64,000 nt of DNA from Tetracentron sinense (Eukaryota > Streptophyta > Magnoliopsida > Trochodendrales > Trochodendraceae), in the NCBI GenBank assembly GCA_015143295.1, contig CM026568.1, forward strand, positions 14,948,607-15,012,606, given 5' to 3'. Numbering within the stretch: the first letter of the stretch is position 1; every line of letters begins with the position of its first letter. Of this stretch, positions 55,004-64,000 are shown one piece after another. Both the position numbers and the translations under genes were made by a program. The notes under the pieces were generated by a model. The model ran no database searches and was not told the DNA's origin. It saw only the letters and a list, made by a program, of their open reading frames with translations.

Positions 55004-55099
55004 AAGTTTCATCACCACTGGACATTGTTTCATAGGGTTATGGGGCCATACGTGTGAGAAAGTGGAAAAATTGGTCAAACCGGTCAACCGCCACATCGT

Positions 55100-55127
55100 C
55101 ATGGCCATGTGCAAGCACATGGCCATG
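55100..55127 (+). repeat. Paired CATGGCCATG palindromes upstream of TATA
   Basis: CATGGCCATG at 55100-55109 and 55118-55127, 18 bp apart. With flanking GTG/CAC they also form a hairpin with 12-bp arms. The TATA box follows 23 bp later. Confidence 0.85.
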
Positions 55128-55149
55128 CCACTTAGGTGCCTTCCTCCTC

Positions 55150-55156
55150 TATATAA
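55150..55156 (+). promoter_or_regulatory. TATA box of LTR 'Y'
   Basis: TATATAA within CCTCTATATAAGGAGGGG, followed by a purine-rich leader from 55205. Confidence 0.55.
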
Positions 55157-55616
55157 GGAGGGGATCACCCCCCTTATTCTATATTCAACTCTCAAAGAGC
55201 TGAAGCTCTGCCCGATTGGTTTCTAGAGAGAGTAAGAGAAGAGAGAAAGTAAGAGAGAGAAAAAGAAGAGAGAGAAAGAAGGGAAAAGAGGATCTACCTT
55301 GGGGTTTTGTGACATTCTGAGCGCGATGGCAAAACTTTTTGTCAATGCTACTAAGGACCGGGGCGAGCGGAATTCAGTAGAGCCTCAGCACCTGGAGCCT
55401 CGATTGGCATGTAGAGAGAGAAAAAGAGAAAGTGGAAGCTAGAGAGAGAGAAGGTTCACCTAGGGTTTTTTTACGTTCCTAACGAGTTGGCGACGTTTTT
55501 TTTGCTCCCTGAAGCTTTAAAAAGCGTGTAGTAGATAAAAACTTTTTTTCTCTTCTCTATTTTTACTGTTATTTATAGTCAACTTTAAATGATTTTAGTT
55601 TTACGCTAGAAACTCA

Positions 55617-56450
55617 GAATCAAATGATTCTTAAGCCATTGGAAAGTATCGAAACCCTCTTCGATGTTCGTGTTGAACACTTTCCAGATTTTAAGCCTAA
55701 GTGAGGTCAAATAATCGAAAACGGAAGGCTGGTCTGCTGTAATTCGTCCCAAGAACAGCCAACTTTAGGGAACCCTAGTTTTGTTACCCTTTATCGGAAT
55801 TGAATGATTATCAAGCCGTTGAAAAGATATTGAAACCCTTTTCGATTTTCATGTTGAACATGTTTCCTTATTTTGAGTCTAAGTGAGGTCAAATGGACAA
55901 AAACCGAAGGCTGGTCTACTATAATTCGTCCAAGGAACAGCCGAATTTAGGAAACTCTAGTTTTGTTACCCTTTATCGGAATCAAATTATTCTTGAGCCA
56001 TTGGAAAGATATGAAAATCCTCTTTGATGTTCATGTTGAATATTTTTCCAGATTTTAAGCCTAAGTGAGGTCAAATGACCGAAAACCGAAGGCTGGTCTG
56101 CTGTAATTCATCCCAGGAATAGCCAACTTTAGGGAACCCTTGTTTTGTCAGTCTTTATTAGAATCGAATAATTCTTAAGCCTTTGGAAAGATATGGAAAC
56201 CCTTTTCGATATTCATGTTGAATATTTTTCCTGATTTTGAGTCTAAGTGATGTCAAATGGCCAAAAACTGAAGGTTGGTCTGTTGTAATTCGTCCCAAGA
56301 AAAGTCAAATTTAGGGAAGCCTAGTTTTGTCACCCTTTATTGGAATCGAATGATTCTTGAAGCATTGGAAAGATATGAAAACTCTCTTCGATATTCATGT
56401 TGAACATTTTCTAGATTTGAGCCTAACGTAGGTTAAAATAGCAAAATATA
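55617..56450 (+). repeat. 182-bp tandem repeat, about 4.6 copies
   Basis: Units begin GAATCAAATGATTCTTAAGC or near at 55617, 55797, 55979, 56161 and 56343 (periods 180, 182, 182, 182). Each contains GAAACCCTCTTCGATGTTC, TTTTAAGCCTAAGTGAGGTC and GGCTGGTCTGCTGTAATTC. The inverse of 32100-32290 in LTR1 is a single-copy relative. Confidence 0.92.
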
Positions 56451-56642
56451 AAAAGTGGTCAAACTGTTTTGGGATCCTTATATGATTATTGTTTTGTAAT
56501 TGTGTGAATGTGTGATGAATGAAAGGGTCAGAGACCCAGTGGATTGTGTATGGAAGAGATGAGATTGCGTGTGGATTGAGTAGAGTGAGGTAGCCCTCGG
56601 TTCCGGGCTGTAATAACACGGAATTTCGGCTCAGATGGAATG

Positions 56643-56677
56643 GGCGATTGATCGCCTAACACTGGCGATCGATCTCC
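56643..56677 (+). repeat. Paired GGCGATNGATCGCC palindromes
   Basis: GGCGATTGATCGCC at 56643 and GGCGATCGATCTCC at 56664, 21 bp apart. The core CGATCGATC and the spacing equal those of LTR 'A' (11769-11965). No clear TATA follows within 100 bp. Confidence 0.8.
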
Positions 56678-56799
56678 AGTGCACAAAATTGGAAATTTTG
56701 CCCCTATTGTGTTTGGACCCTCCGGGAAGCTCAATTTGGCTCCCCTATGAGTTGTAATGTCACCATTGGGTAACGAAATGATGATTTTGTGTTTATAGA

Positions 56800-57720
56800 G
56801 GGCGATGAATGGATTCATCAGCCTAAATATGTCCCTAAGGAGACGATCTTGTATGATGTGATGGTGTTTGAATATTGTAGGACGATGGACGGATCTATCG
56901 GCCAGGATATGTTCCCTAACGGGACAATCTTGTATGATGTGATGTTGTTTGGATGCGATAAGGCGATGAAAGTGATTCATCGGCTGGTTAATGTTCCACA
57001 TCGGGACTGTGTACCATCAGACTTGATCCACGGGCGCAAAGCCCAACGTAATCAATTTAATCAAGCTAGGCTTGGATTAATTGGGGATTTCCTACAGTTA
57101 AAAAATCTAACCTAGGTTAAATCCTATCTGCAGTCCCTCTTTGACTAGATTTGGAGATGCAGTATTTATTAAGAGTCAGGGTTCCTCCGTGACTGATAGT
57201 CAGGAGAGTTAGGATGACATTAGGTCTATGGACCTAAGGTTGTATTGGGTTTGTGGACCCATGGTGGTATTGAGTTTATGAACTCAAAGATGTTACCTTA
57301 AGAGGGCAATGACCTGTATGGACAGGTATGCACCCAATAGAAGTTGTGATGACAATTGATGGTGGTGTTGTTTAGTCCTCCATGATTGATAGTCGGGAGT
57401 AGGTGGATTAATATTTATAGATCATCTTTGACTAGGTCAGGAGTGGTGATGTTATTTAGTCCTCCATGACTGATAGTCGAGAGTGGGTGGAATGTTATCC
57501 ATAGACCCTCTTTGTCTCAAGGGAGATGGTGGGTAGTGTTATTTGATAGATAAGTCGGGTCACATGACTGAGATCAGGTGGGTACGTGTTATCTGATAGA
57601 AATGTCGTGGAGGCGGGTTCCCCACCATGGTTGAGTCAGATGGTTATGTTGTCTGATGGAGAGGCCGTGAGGACATGTTCTCTGCATTGGCCAAGATCAG
57701 ATGATTTGTGTTGGTTCTAG
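56800..57720 (+). repeat. Short-period tandem repeats of LTR 'Y'
   Basis: An 80-bp unit with CGATGGACGGATCTATCGGC starts at about 56803, 56882 and 56963. An 84-bp unit with GTCCTCCATGACTGATAGTC starts at 57375 and 57459, with a relative at 57180. GATCAGATGGTTATGTTGTC-like units run from 57560 to 57715. LTR1 carries unrelated short tandem units at the comparable place. Confidence 0.75.
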
Positions 57721-58137
57721 CAGGTGAAGGGCCGGATTATGTATTTAGTTTATGGACTCAAGGTTTGATTTTATTGGGTGTAAGCCTGGTTGATCTCGAT
57801 TGTTATCATGGTGGTATGGGACGCCACGGTAATAGGGTGTTTCAAGTCTACGGACTTTAAATTGGATATTGAATCTAATGACTCAATGGTAAAGGTTGAA
57901 CACAGGCGAAAGCCCAGTTGATCGAGTATGCGGACTCAAGGATAGAGTGTGAGTGGTTATCTGGAACGGTAACCTGATGTTGTAAATGATGATTAGATGG
58001 ACTTGGAAATTAGAAGTTGAGAACCTTGACAAAGGGTGAAATAGTCCTGAGTGACCTCGAGTTACGGATTACGATATTATTATTCTGCATATTATTTCAA
58101 GGTAATTGAGCCTTCCAGTTCATCATAATCATCATCC

Positions 58138-58193
58138 ACGTGGCCTCTGACTAACCCAAGGTTCAATCCGTTTAGGAAACAAGCTCCACGTGT
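58138..58193. promoter_or_regulatory. Two G-boxes 50 bp apart
   Basis: CACGTG at 58138-58143 (CCACGTGGCC) and 58188-58193 (CCACGTGTCA). Such pairs are typical of light-, ABA- or stress-regulated plant promoters. Whether a gene follows is uncertain. Confidence 0.45.
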
Positions 58194-58199
58194 CAACTC

Positions 58200-59187
58200 A
58201 TCATTTTCCATCATCAACACTGTCTCTTCTCCCTTTGGTTGTTTTCTCCTGGTTGGTAAGGTTGGAGGTCCTCCTCTTTTTTCTTCTTTTTTTTAATTCC
58301 CTTTTTTTCTTTATACATGCATATGTGTGAGTGGAAAGGAATAAGGGTTTTGAGACACAATAATATCTCCTTGAAGTGAAGATCATAGAGCCCTACCTTA
58401 TATTATTTGAGGTGAGATTTTTTTTTTTTTATCTTGATGAAATTCAATTTTTTTGGGAGAGTTCTTGTATCATTCAAAAGCTGTTATTGTTCTTTCTTTA
58501 AACATGATAGGGTCAGTTTAGTTAGATATGATTTGTAATCCCATTATTTTTATAGTGGAATTTTGTGGATTTGGTCTCGTGATTCATTTTCTTCACACTA
58601 AATATTTTTACTTAAAATTTTTGTTCTTGCTTTTCTTTTATTTTGTAATTTTCTTAAGGAAATGTTGGCCTCAGTTTCTTTCTCAATTTCTCTACGAGAC
58701 CAATATGTATTCATTTATTTCTTTACTATTTTTTCAGCGATTAAAGCTTGAACATCTCCTTTCTTAATTTTAAGTTTAACCCAAGTGAGGACACTATTGT
58801 GGAGGAGAGAAACTAGGATGTCATTTTCCTATTTTCTTTGGTTTGTATACAAGTGAGTATTTGAGTTCTCCCAATACTTGTGGACAAAGGATCCTCGGAA
58901 GAGAAAAAAAAGCAACACTGAACCTTTCAAGAAAAGAAAAAACTGTGAACCGGTACCGGGTCTTCCAACCGGTTTGATAGGTTTGATATTCGTTATCAGA
59001 AACATTGGTTTGTTTATTTTTATTTTATTTTATTATTATTTTTTGTGTGTTAAGGTTAAATACTCAACTCACACGCTACCAACTGCACACTCAAAAAGGG
59101 CAATGGATTACATTGGCAGATGCTCAAGATCCAAACCCAGCAACACTCTTCAACTGCCGTGTGGAAAGACATAAGGAGTTTAGTTAG
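58200..59187 (+). pseudogene. Possible gene remnant, exon-like scraps
   Basis: Downstream of the G-boxes, 58874-58990 encodes a basic stretch (LWTKDPRKRKKSNTEP then FKKRKNCEPVPGLP) with nuclear-signal-like KKRK. After a T-rich intron-like gap, 59059-59187 encodes NTQLTRYQLHTQKGQWITL then ADAQDPNPATLFNCRVERHK and a stop. T-rich spacers and AG ends allow splicing, but I could not define a consistent exon set or a family. It may be the 3' end of a truncated gene. Confidence 0.3.
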
Positions 59188-59243
59188 GGGAGTGATAACA
59201 TGCATTGCATTTTTTGTAGAGTTGTACACCCACACCTCCCAAG

Positions 59244-59285
59244 TGTGAAAAACCTTCTTACACTTAGTAATTTGTGTAACCCAAC
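59244..59285 (-). repeat. Truncated 3' LTR of the copia element
   Basis: TGTGAAAAACCTTCTTACAC onward for 42 bp matches the U5 end of the 5' LTR (63597-63638). The remaining 205 bp of LTR, the polypurine tract and the last part of RNase H were deleted in one step, joining LTR directly to RNase H sequence. Confidence 0.85.
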
Positions 59286-59289
59286 ACGT

Positions 59290-62200
59290 TCACGAATAAA
59301 ATGATAATCAATTTCAACGTGTTTGGTTCGCGCATGAAAGATGGAATTGGAAGCCAAATATGTTGCACTTATATTGTCACAAAAAATCTCAGAGGATTGT
59401 GGGAGAAAAATGCCCAAATCTCGAAGGATATATTGAATCCATAAGAGATCGGAAGTTGTAGCAGCAAGAGCGCGGTACTCCGCTTCAGCACTAGAACGAG
59501 AAACTGTAGGTTATTTCTTAGTGCCCCAAGAAATCAAATTAGGTCCAAAATAGACACAGAAACCAGTGGTAGATCGTCTATCATCAGGGCAACCAGCCCA
59601 ATCCGCATCAGAAAAAGCCTGTAAGGTACAAGAAGAGCAGGGTTGAAAAGCTAAACCTTCCCTAAGTGTACCTTTAACGTACCGAAGAATCCTCTTAACA
59701 GCAGTAAAATGATCTGTAGAATGTTTGTTTATAAATAGGCATACTTGATTTACGACATAGGTGATGTCTGGTCATGTCAATGCCAAATATTGTAATGAGC
59801 CAACTAAACGACGATACTCTGTAGGGTCGGGCAAAGGGTCACCACTATGAAGGGAAAGCTTAGAACCTGAAGCAACAGGAGTCCAACATGGTTTTGCACC
59901 AAGCATATTTTCCCTCTCAAGAAGACCCAACGAGTACTTAGTTTGTGTAAGCGTTAAGCCAGTAGAGGAACGGGATGCTTCGATGCCCAAGAAATAATGT
60001 AAATCCCCAAGATCAATCATTTCAAAATGAGAATGAAGTCGAGTGATGAAGGAGCTAACAATGGTTGAGCTATCACCAGTTAAGAGAATATTGTCAACAT
60101 ATAACAATAAGACAAGCATCCCATCAGCACCATGGTAGATAAACATGGAGGCATCAGCATGGCTACAATGAAAACCAGATCCAAATAGGAATGAGCTAAA
60201 GCATTGGAACCAAGCACGAGGAGCTTGCTTCAAACCAGAGAGTGCCTTATGGAGTTTGCAAACATATAACAGATGAGTCTGATCTACAAATCCTTGAGGC
60301 TGGACCATATAAACTTCTTCGTTAAGAACACCATTGAGAAACACATTTTTGACATCTAGTTGTCTGATAGGCCAACCTTGAGTAATAGCAATGGAGAGAA
60401 CGATACGAATAGTGGCAGGCTTAACTACTGGACTAAAAGTCTCATCATAGTCAATGCCCTCTTGCTGATTGTAGCCTTTGACGACAAGACGGCTTTATAG
60501 CGCTCAATCGAACCATCAGAGCGTTGCTTAATCTTGTAAACCCATCGACTACCAACAACATTCATATGTAGCGGCTGGTAAGGGACAAGAGCCCAAGTGT
60601 GATTCTTCAATAAGGCATTAAACTCATCAATCATGGTAGCATGCCATGGAGCTAGACATGTAGCTTGGGAGAAACAAGTGGGTTCTGACAAAATAGAGCT
60701 ATGTTGGGATAGAAGTGCCGAAGAAACATGATGACGTGTGGAATGCCATGCCTTTAGATGTCTCATGCCATCATGAGAGCGAGTCATCATAGGATGCCTA
60801 GTATTAATTGGGACCACTGTTGGTGCTGCCTCATCATTAGCATGACTAGTGGACTCTTGTGGCTCTTGAGATGGCAAACAAAATAAATCAATGGGTGGAT
60901 CAATAGCATTACTTGGGACCACTGTTGGTGCTGCCTCATCATTAGCATGACTAGTGGACTCCTGTGGCTCTTGAGATGGCAAACAAATTAAATCAATGGG
61001 TGGATCAATAGCCGGTTGGGCAGGAGATAACGTGGCACCATCCATAGCAAGAGAAGAAGCTGGTGAGGGTGACAAGTTGGATGAAGGTGGCGAAGATGTA
61101 GTAGGGCAAGACATGACCAAAGTAGGTGGTTGAGATGGGAGACCGACAACTCCTAGCAGCATCACTTTAATAGGTAAGCTATTGGCCTTAACAGTTGGAG
61201 TCCTGCACAAGGAATCATATGGAAAAGATGATTCATGAAAAACTACATGACGAGAAATATATATGCGTCTCATACATGGATCAAGGCAGCGATAGCCTTT
61301 GTGAGCACCACTATACCCCAAAACGATACATTGTAATGATTTGTGGCTAAGTTTATCAGATCAGTAAGGCCCAAGGAATGGATAACACTCACATCCAAAG
61401 CTCGAAGAGAATGATAGTCTGGTGGAGAGCCAAACAACATTTGATGAGGAGACCAATGAGAAAGAATGGGAGTGGGAAGACGGTTAATCAAGAAAATAGC
61501 AGTAGAAAAGGCTTCTAACCAAAAGTGCTTGGGAAGGCCACTATGAGCCAGAAGAGCATTGCTCGTTTCTACTATATGTCTATGTTTCTGTTCTACCAAA
61601 CCATTTTGTTCGGGAGTGTGTGGACAAGAAAAATAATGAATTATACCATTAACATGTAGATAGGAATCAAATGTGGAGCTAGTGAATTCACCGCCATTAT
61701 CACTTTGAAAATATTTGATTTTGCGTGAAAATAAGTTTTCAACCATAGCACGAAAATTCTGAAAGCAAGAGAGGGCGTCCGACTTTTTATGCATTGGAAA
61801 AAGCCATGTGTAACGACTATAATTGTCAACAAATGTGATATAATATCGATAGCCAGAGTGAGAAGCAATAGGCGACGGTCCCCACACATCACAATGAACA
61901 AGAAAGAGAGGAAATGGAGCATCATGTATTATATTATTAAAAGATAATCGTCTACTTTTAGTCAAGTGACAAGCTGAACAAAAATAATCGTTCTGTGATG
62001 GTTTAGAACCAAGAGACAAAACTGAATTTAAAGTAGAGAGCACTTGAGCGGAAGGGTGACCAAGACGCCGATGTCATATTTCAATGGAAGGTTTGTTGGC
62101 GAGAAATGCTAGAGGCGAGCTTGATGCACGAACTGGAATGGGGTAAAGATCATTCTTAACTGGACCCGTAAGGAGAACTTTCCCTGTTTAAAGATCCTTC

Positions 62201-62600
62201 ACAAAAAAACCAGTAGGAGTAAAGGTAAAAGAGCAGTTATTGTCACGAGTAAACGCAACAATAGAAAGTAAATTTTTGGTAATGTTAGGAACGACAAGAA
62301 CATTATCAAGCATAAAGGAAGAGGAAGAAGTGGATAGATGCGATTTACCAACTTGAGAGATGTGGAGGGAAGATCCATTACCGACCATAACACTATCATA
62401 TCCAACATAATCAGATGTTTGATGGAGCAATGAGGGATCATTAGTCATATGACTAGTTGCACCAGTATCGGGATACCAATTGGGGTCGAAGGATTGTGCA
62501 AGGTTCATGGCTGCAAATGACTGATGAAGAGCTTCGTCATGGTAGGCGTGGTTGAAACGTTGGCAACATCGCATAGCAACATGTCCAAGAGTGTTTCAAA
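59290..62600 (-). pseudogene. Copia pol: protease, integrase, RT, RNase H
   Basis: Protease WYPDTGATSHM (about 62465). Pre-integrase HRRLGHPS, integrase CSACHLTKSRRL (about 61970), VHCDVWGPSP, FVDNYSRYTW, FQSDNGGEF (about 61700) and EQNGLVEQKHRHIVE (about 61600), so D, D and E are kept. The Pro/Ser-rich spacer holds a 35-residue in-frame duplication (105 bp, 60810-61015). RT: SRWVYKIKQRSDGS (about 60540), VYMVQPQGF, GLKQAPRAW; the catalytic box is YVDN at 60090-60101, not YVDD. RNase [16 protein letters not shown] and ARTKHVEIDYHFIRE (about 59300). Frameshifts near 61320-61400 and about 60350-60430; stops near 62190, 62060 and 59780. Confidence 0.85.
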
Positions 62601-63454
62601 TTTGACAAACATCACGGCCACCATTATGGGCAAGAGGAGCACCAACCATACCACGTCCACGGCCTCCTCTAGTATTGTTATATCCGCGAGAATGGTTCCA
62701 ATATTGTGCACGCCCATGACCACGACCACGATTGGAGTTGGGTGGCTGTTGAGACATGATAAGAACATTGTGTGTTGGAGAGGAACCCAAAGGATTGACT
62801 TGAGGATGGAGCTGTGGAAGCCGTTGTTCATGAACAAGGAGGCGTGACCATAATTCCGCAAAGGAAATTGGCTCCACAAGATTAGAGACTGTAGTCACAA
62901 AGAATTCATAATCTGGGGTTAATCCGCTAAGAGTGTACAAAACAAGATCTCAGTCTGAAGCATGCTCATTAATTGCAGCCAATGAATCAGAGAGACTCTT
63001 TAGCTTATCCAAAAATTCAGCCACAGATAATGAGTCCTTCTTAGTCGTCTGCAATTGCAAACGTAATTGCATCACACGAGCTTCAAATTACTGGGAAAAG
63101 TTACCATTGAGTGCGTCCCATACAGCACGAGCATTGTTAAGGCCAACATTCATCGCAAGAACTCCTTCAATGAGAGTAGCATTGAGGAGACTCAATACAT
63201 ATTGATCTGCACGTCTCCATTGAAGGTAAGAAGGGTTTGGTATCATTCCACCAGATTTGTCTTCAATCATGTTGGGTGGTGGAATGATCGTGCTATCAAG
63301 ATAAGAAAAGAGATCTTGTGAGATAAGAATAGGCAAAATCTGAGATCACCAAAGCAAAAAAAATAGTGTCATCCAACTTGATGGAAACAAAATTACTCGG
63401 AAAAGTTGAAGACATTGGTGTGCTTGAGAGGGAAGATGAAGATTGAGACTCCAT
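62601..63454 (-). pseudogene. Copia gag
   Basis: ATG at 63454 (MESQSSSSLSST). After an early frameshift near 63345-63365 the frame reads SQDLFSYLDST, WRRADQYVLSLLNATL, then after a stop at 63089 RVMQLRLQLQTTKKDSLSV and LYTLSGLTPDYEFF. An RG-rich region (GRGHGRAQYWNHSRGYNN) precedes the zinc knuckle at about 62560-62605, where the second Cys is a stop (CQI-stop-NTLGHVAMRC). Confidence 0.8.
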
Positions 63455-63584
63455 TGCTTGCACTGTGATTCAATACAAACCAAAAAAAAAAAAACTTTGG
63501 TTGTGAAGAGTAGAAACGCTATGTAACACTGGTTCAATGAAGAGGAGTCTTCAAAGAGGAGATTGGCGAGCAATGTCCTGATAT

Positions 63585-63596
63585 GCTCTAATACCA
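63585..63596 (-). other. Primer-binding site, initiator tRNA-Met
   Basis: Minus strand TGGTATTAGAGC, directly adjoining the LTR end at 63597. Confidence 0.85.
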
Positions 63597-63843
63597 TGTG
63601 AAAAACCTTATTACACTTAGTAATTTGTGTAACCCAACTTCGGTTGTCGGTTTGTCTTATTGATATATATAATTATAGTTTATAAGGTAAAACATAAAAA
63701 GACAATCTCACAGATTTACAAGATATACAATCTTCTAAATCTGACTGTAGGATATGCTAAATGTATACAAGACCATTGCTATAATCCGAATACCACTTTC
63801 GACACCTCAAGATTTGCCAACACATCTTGAGATACTCTTAACA
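63597..63843 (-). repeat. 5' LTR of the minus-strand copia element
   Basis: 247 bp. The plus strand begins TGTGAAAAACC and ends CTCTTAACA; minus strand TGTTAAGAG ... GGTTTTTCACA. The end is fixed by the CCAAG duplication and the PBS. A TATA-like TATATATAATTATAG lies near 63662-63677. Confidence 0.85.
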
Positions 63844-63848
63844 CCAAG

Positions 63849-64000
63849 CTTATCATGTCTTTTTGACATCTATTAACCGTGGTAAAGTTTCATTCTTACA
63901 TAGAATTAAATAATCTAATCAAGTTTTTAGAAAAAATATTTTTTTAAAATTAACCTTGATTATAATTTCACTCATTTAATTTTTTAAATATACTTTTTTT
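63849..64000. repeat. Foldback element, left arm and core
   Basis: GTCTTTTTGACATCTATTAA, CCGTGGTAAAGTTTCATTC, AATAATCTAATCAAGTTTTT, AGAAAAAATATTTTTTTAAA and TTAACCTTGATTATAATTTC match the family's left arm and core. The right arm is beyond the window; the outer left arm lies left of the copia element (about 59211-59238). Confidence 0.7.

Larger units (their letters stand above)
54214..58090 (+). repeat. LTR 'Y', Ty3/gypsy, enlarged by tandem repeats
   Basis: Begins TATAACGACCCGGATTTTC, comparable to the starts of LTR2 (TGTAAAGTCCCGGATCC) and LTR 'A' with TG mutated to TA. It holds three tandem arrays (54430-55003, 55617-56450, 56800-57720), a TATA box at 55150-55156 followed by a GA-rich leader, and palindrome pairs at 55100-55127 and 56643-56677. 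The 3' end has no clean CA or duplication and may be truncated. ORFs at 54486-54695 and 56789-57115 are repeat sequence. Confidence 0.6.
59244..63843 (-). mobile_element. Ty1/copia element (RE1/Ale-like), minus strand
   Basis: Bounded by a perfect CCAAG duplication (59239-59243, 63844-63848). On the minus strand: 5' LTR, PBS, gag, protease, integrase, RT, RNase H, then a 3' LTR shortened to 42 bp. The flanks are pieces of a foldback element (GTTGTACACCC on the left, TGTCTTTTTGACATCTATTA on the right), so it seems to have jumped into one. Few lesions compared with the copia element at 42112. Confidence 0.9.

Noticed and set aside
63813..63823. LTR end at GCCAACA (63823)
   Set aside because: The CCAAG duplication places the end at 63843; no matching duplication exists for 63823.

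Overview
The window is a stretch of flowering-plant nuclear DNA, probably from a eudicot with a large repeat-rich genome. The base composition is AT-rich, one gene has introns with GT-AG borders, and the retrotransposon classes are those of plants (Ty3/gypsy Tat-type, Ty1/copia, L1-type LINE, tRNA-derived SINE, MITEs, Helitron-like ends). I cannot name the species. Only two host genes are convincing: a nodulin-related-protein-like gene on the minus strand (13424-13876) and a four-exon gene for a small predicted thylakoid-lumen protein resembling photosystem I subunit N relatives (39915-41365). Nearly everything else is mobile DNA, mostly dead and often nested.

Region by region. 1-118 is the 5' internal edge, with primer-binding site, of a minus-strand Ty3/gypsy element that continues out of the window. 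Its LTR (119-12178) is split by a decayed Tat-type Ty3/gypsy element (about 600-11060), of which protease/G-patch, RT, RNase H and integrase remnants, a repeat-rich 3' noncoding tail and a 2.7-kb 3' LTR can be read. 12.2-14.4 kb holds the first host gene. 14.4-21.4 kb carries a MITE with a TAA duplication, an array of foldback elements, a solo LTR (18346-19636), and copia and MITE scraps. 21.4-33.8 kb is a nest: foldback elements interrupted by an LTR ('LTR2', 22250-33409), itself interrupted by an L1-type LINE (about 23590-29951) and by a second solo LTR (30051-32435, 5-bp duplication TCACA). 33.8-39.8 kb contains a TIR element, MITEs, a Helitron-like 3' end, a SINE and a second foldback array. 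The second host gene follows. 42.1-53.1 kb is a Ty1/copia element whose gag is interrupted by another LTR and whose 3' LTR is split by a 1500-bp solo LTR with a perfect AAACC duplication. 54.2-58.1 kb is an LTR bloated by tandem repeats. 58.1-59.2 kb has two G-boxes and exon-like scraps. 59239-63848 is a minus-strand Ty1/copia element with a CCAAG duplication.

The most unusual pattern is regulatory-looking. Members of the LTR family present at about 12, 31, 33 and 56 kb carry clusters of 14-bp near-palindromes just upstream of the TATA box. In the two best-preserved copies the cluster starts exactly 44 bp from the TATA motif and the palindromes sit 20-22 bp apart. Related LTRs have different sequences at the same place, but still palindromes. 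The other notable pattern is a family of about 200-380-bp foldback elements present in a dozen copies. No operon-like cooperation exists here; the two host genes are independent.
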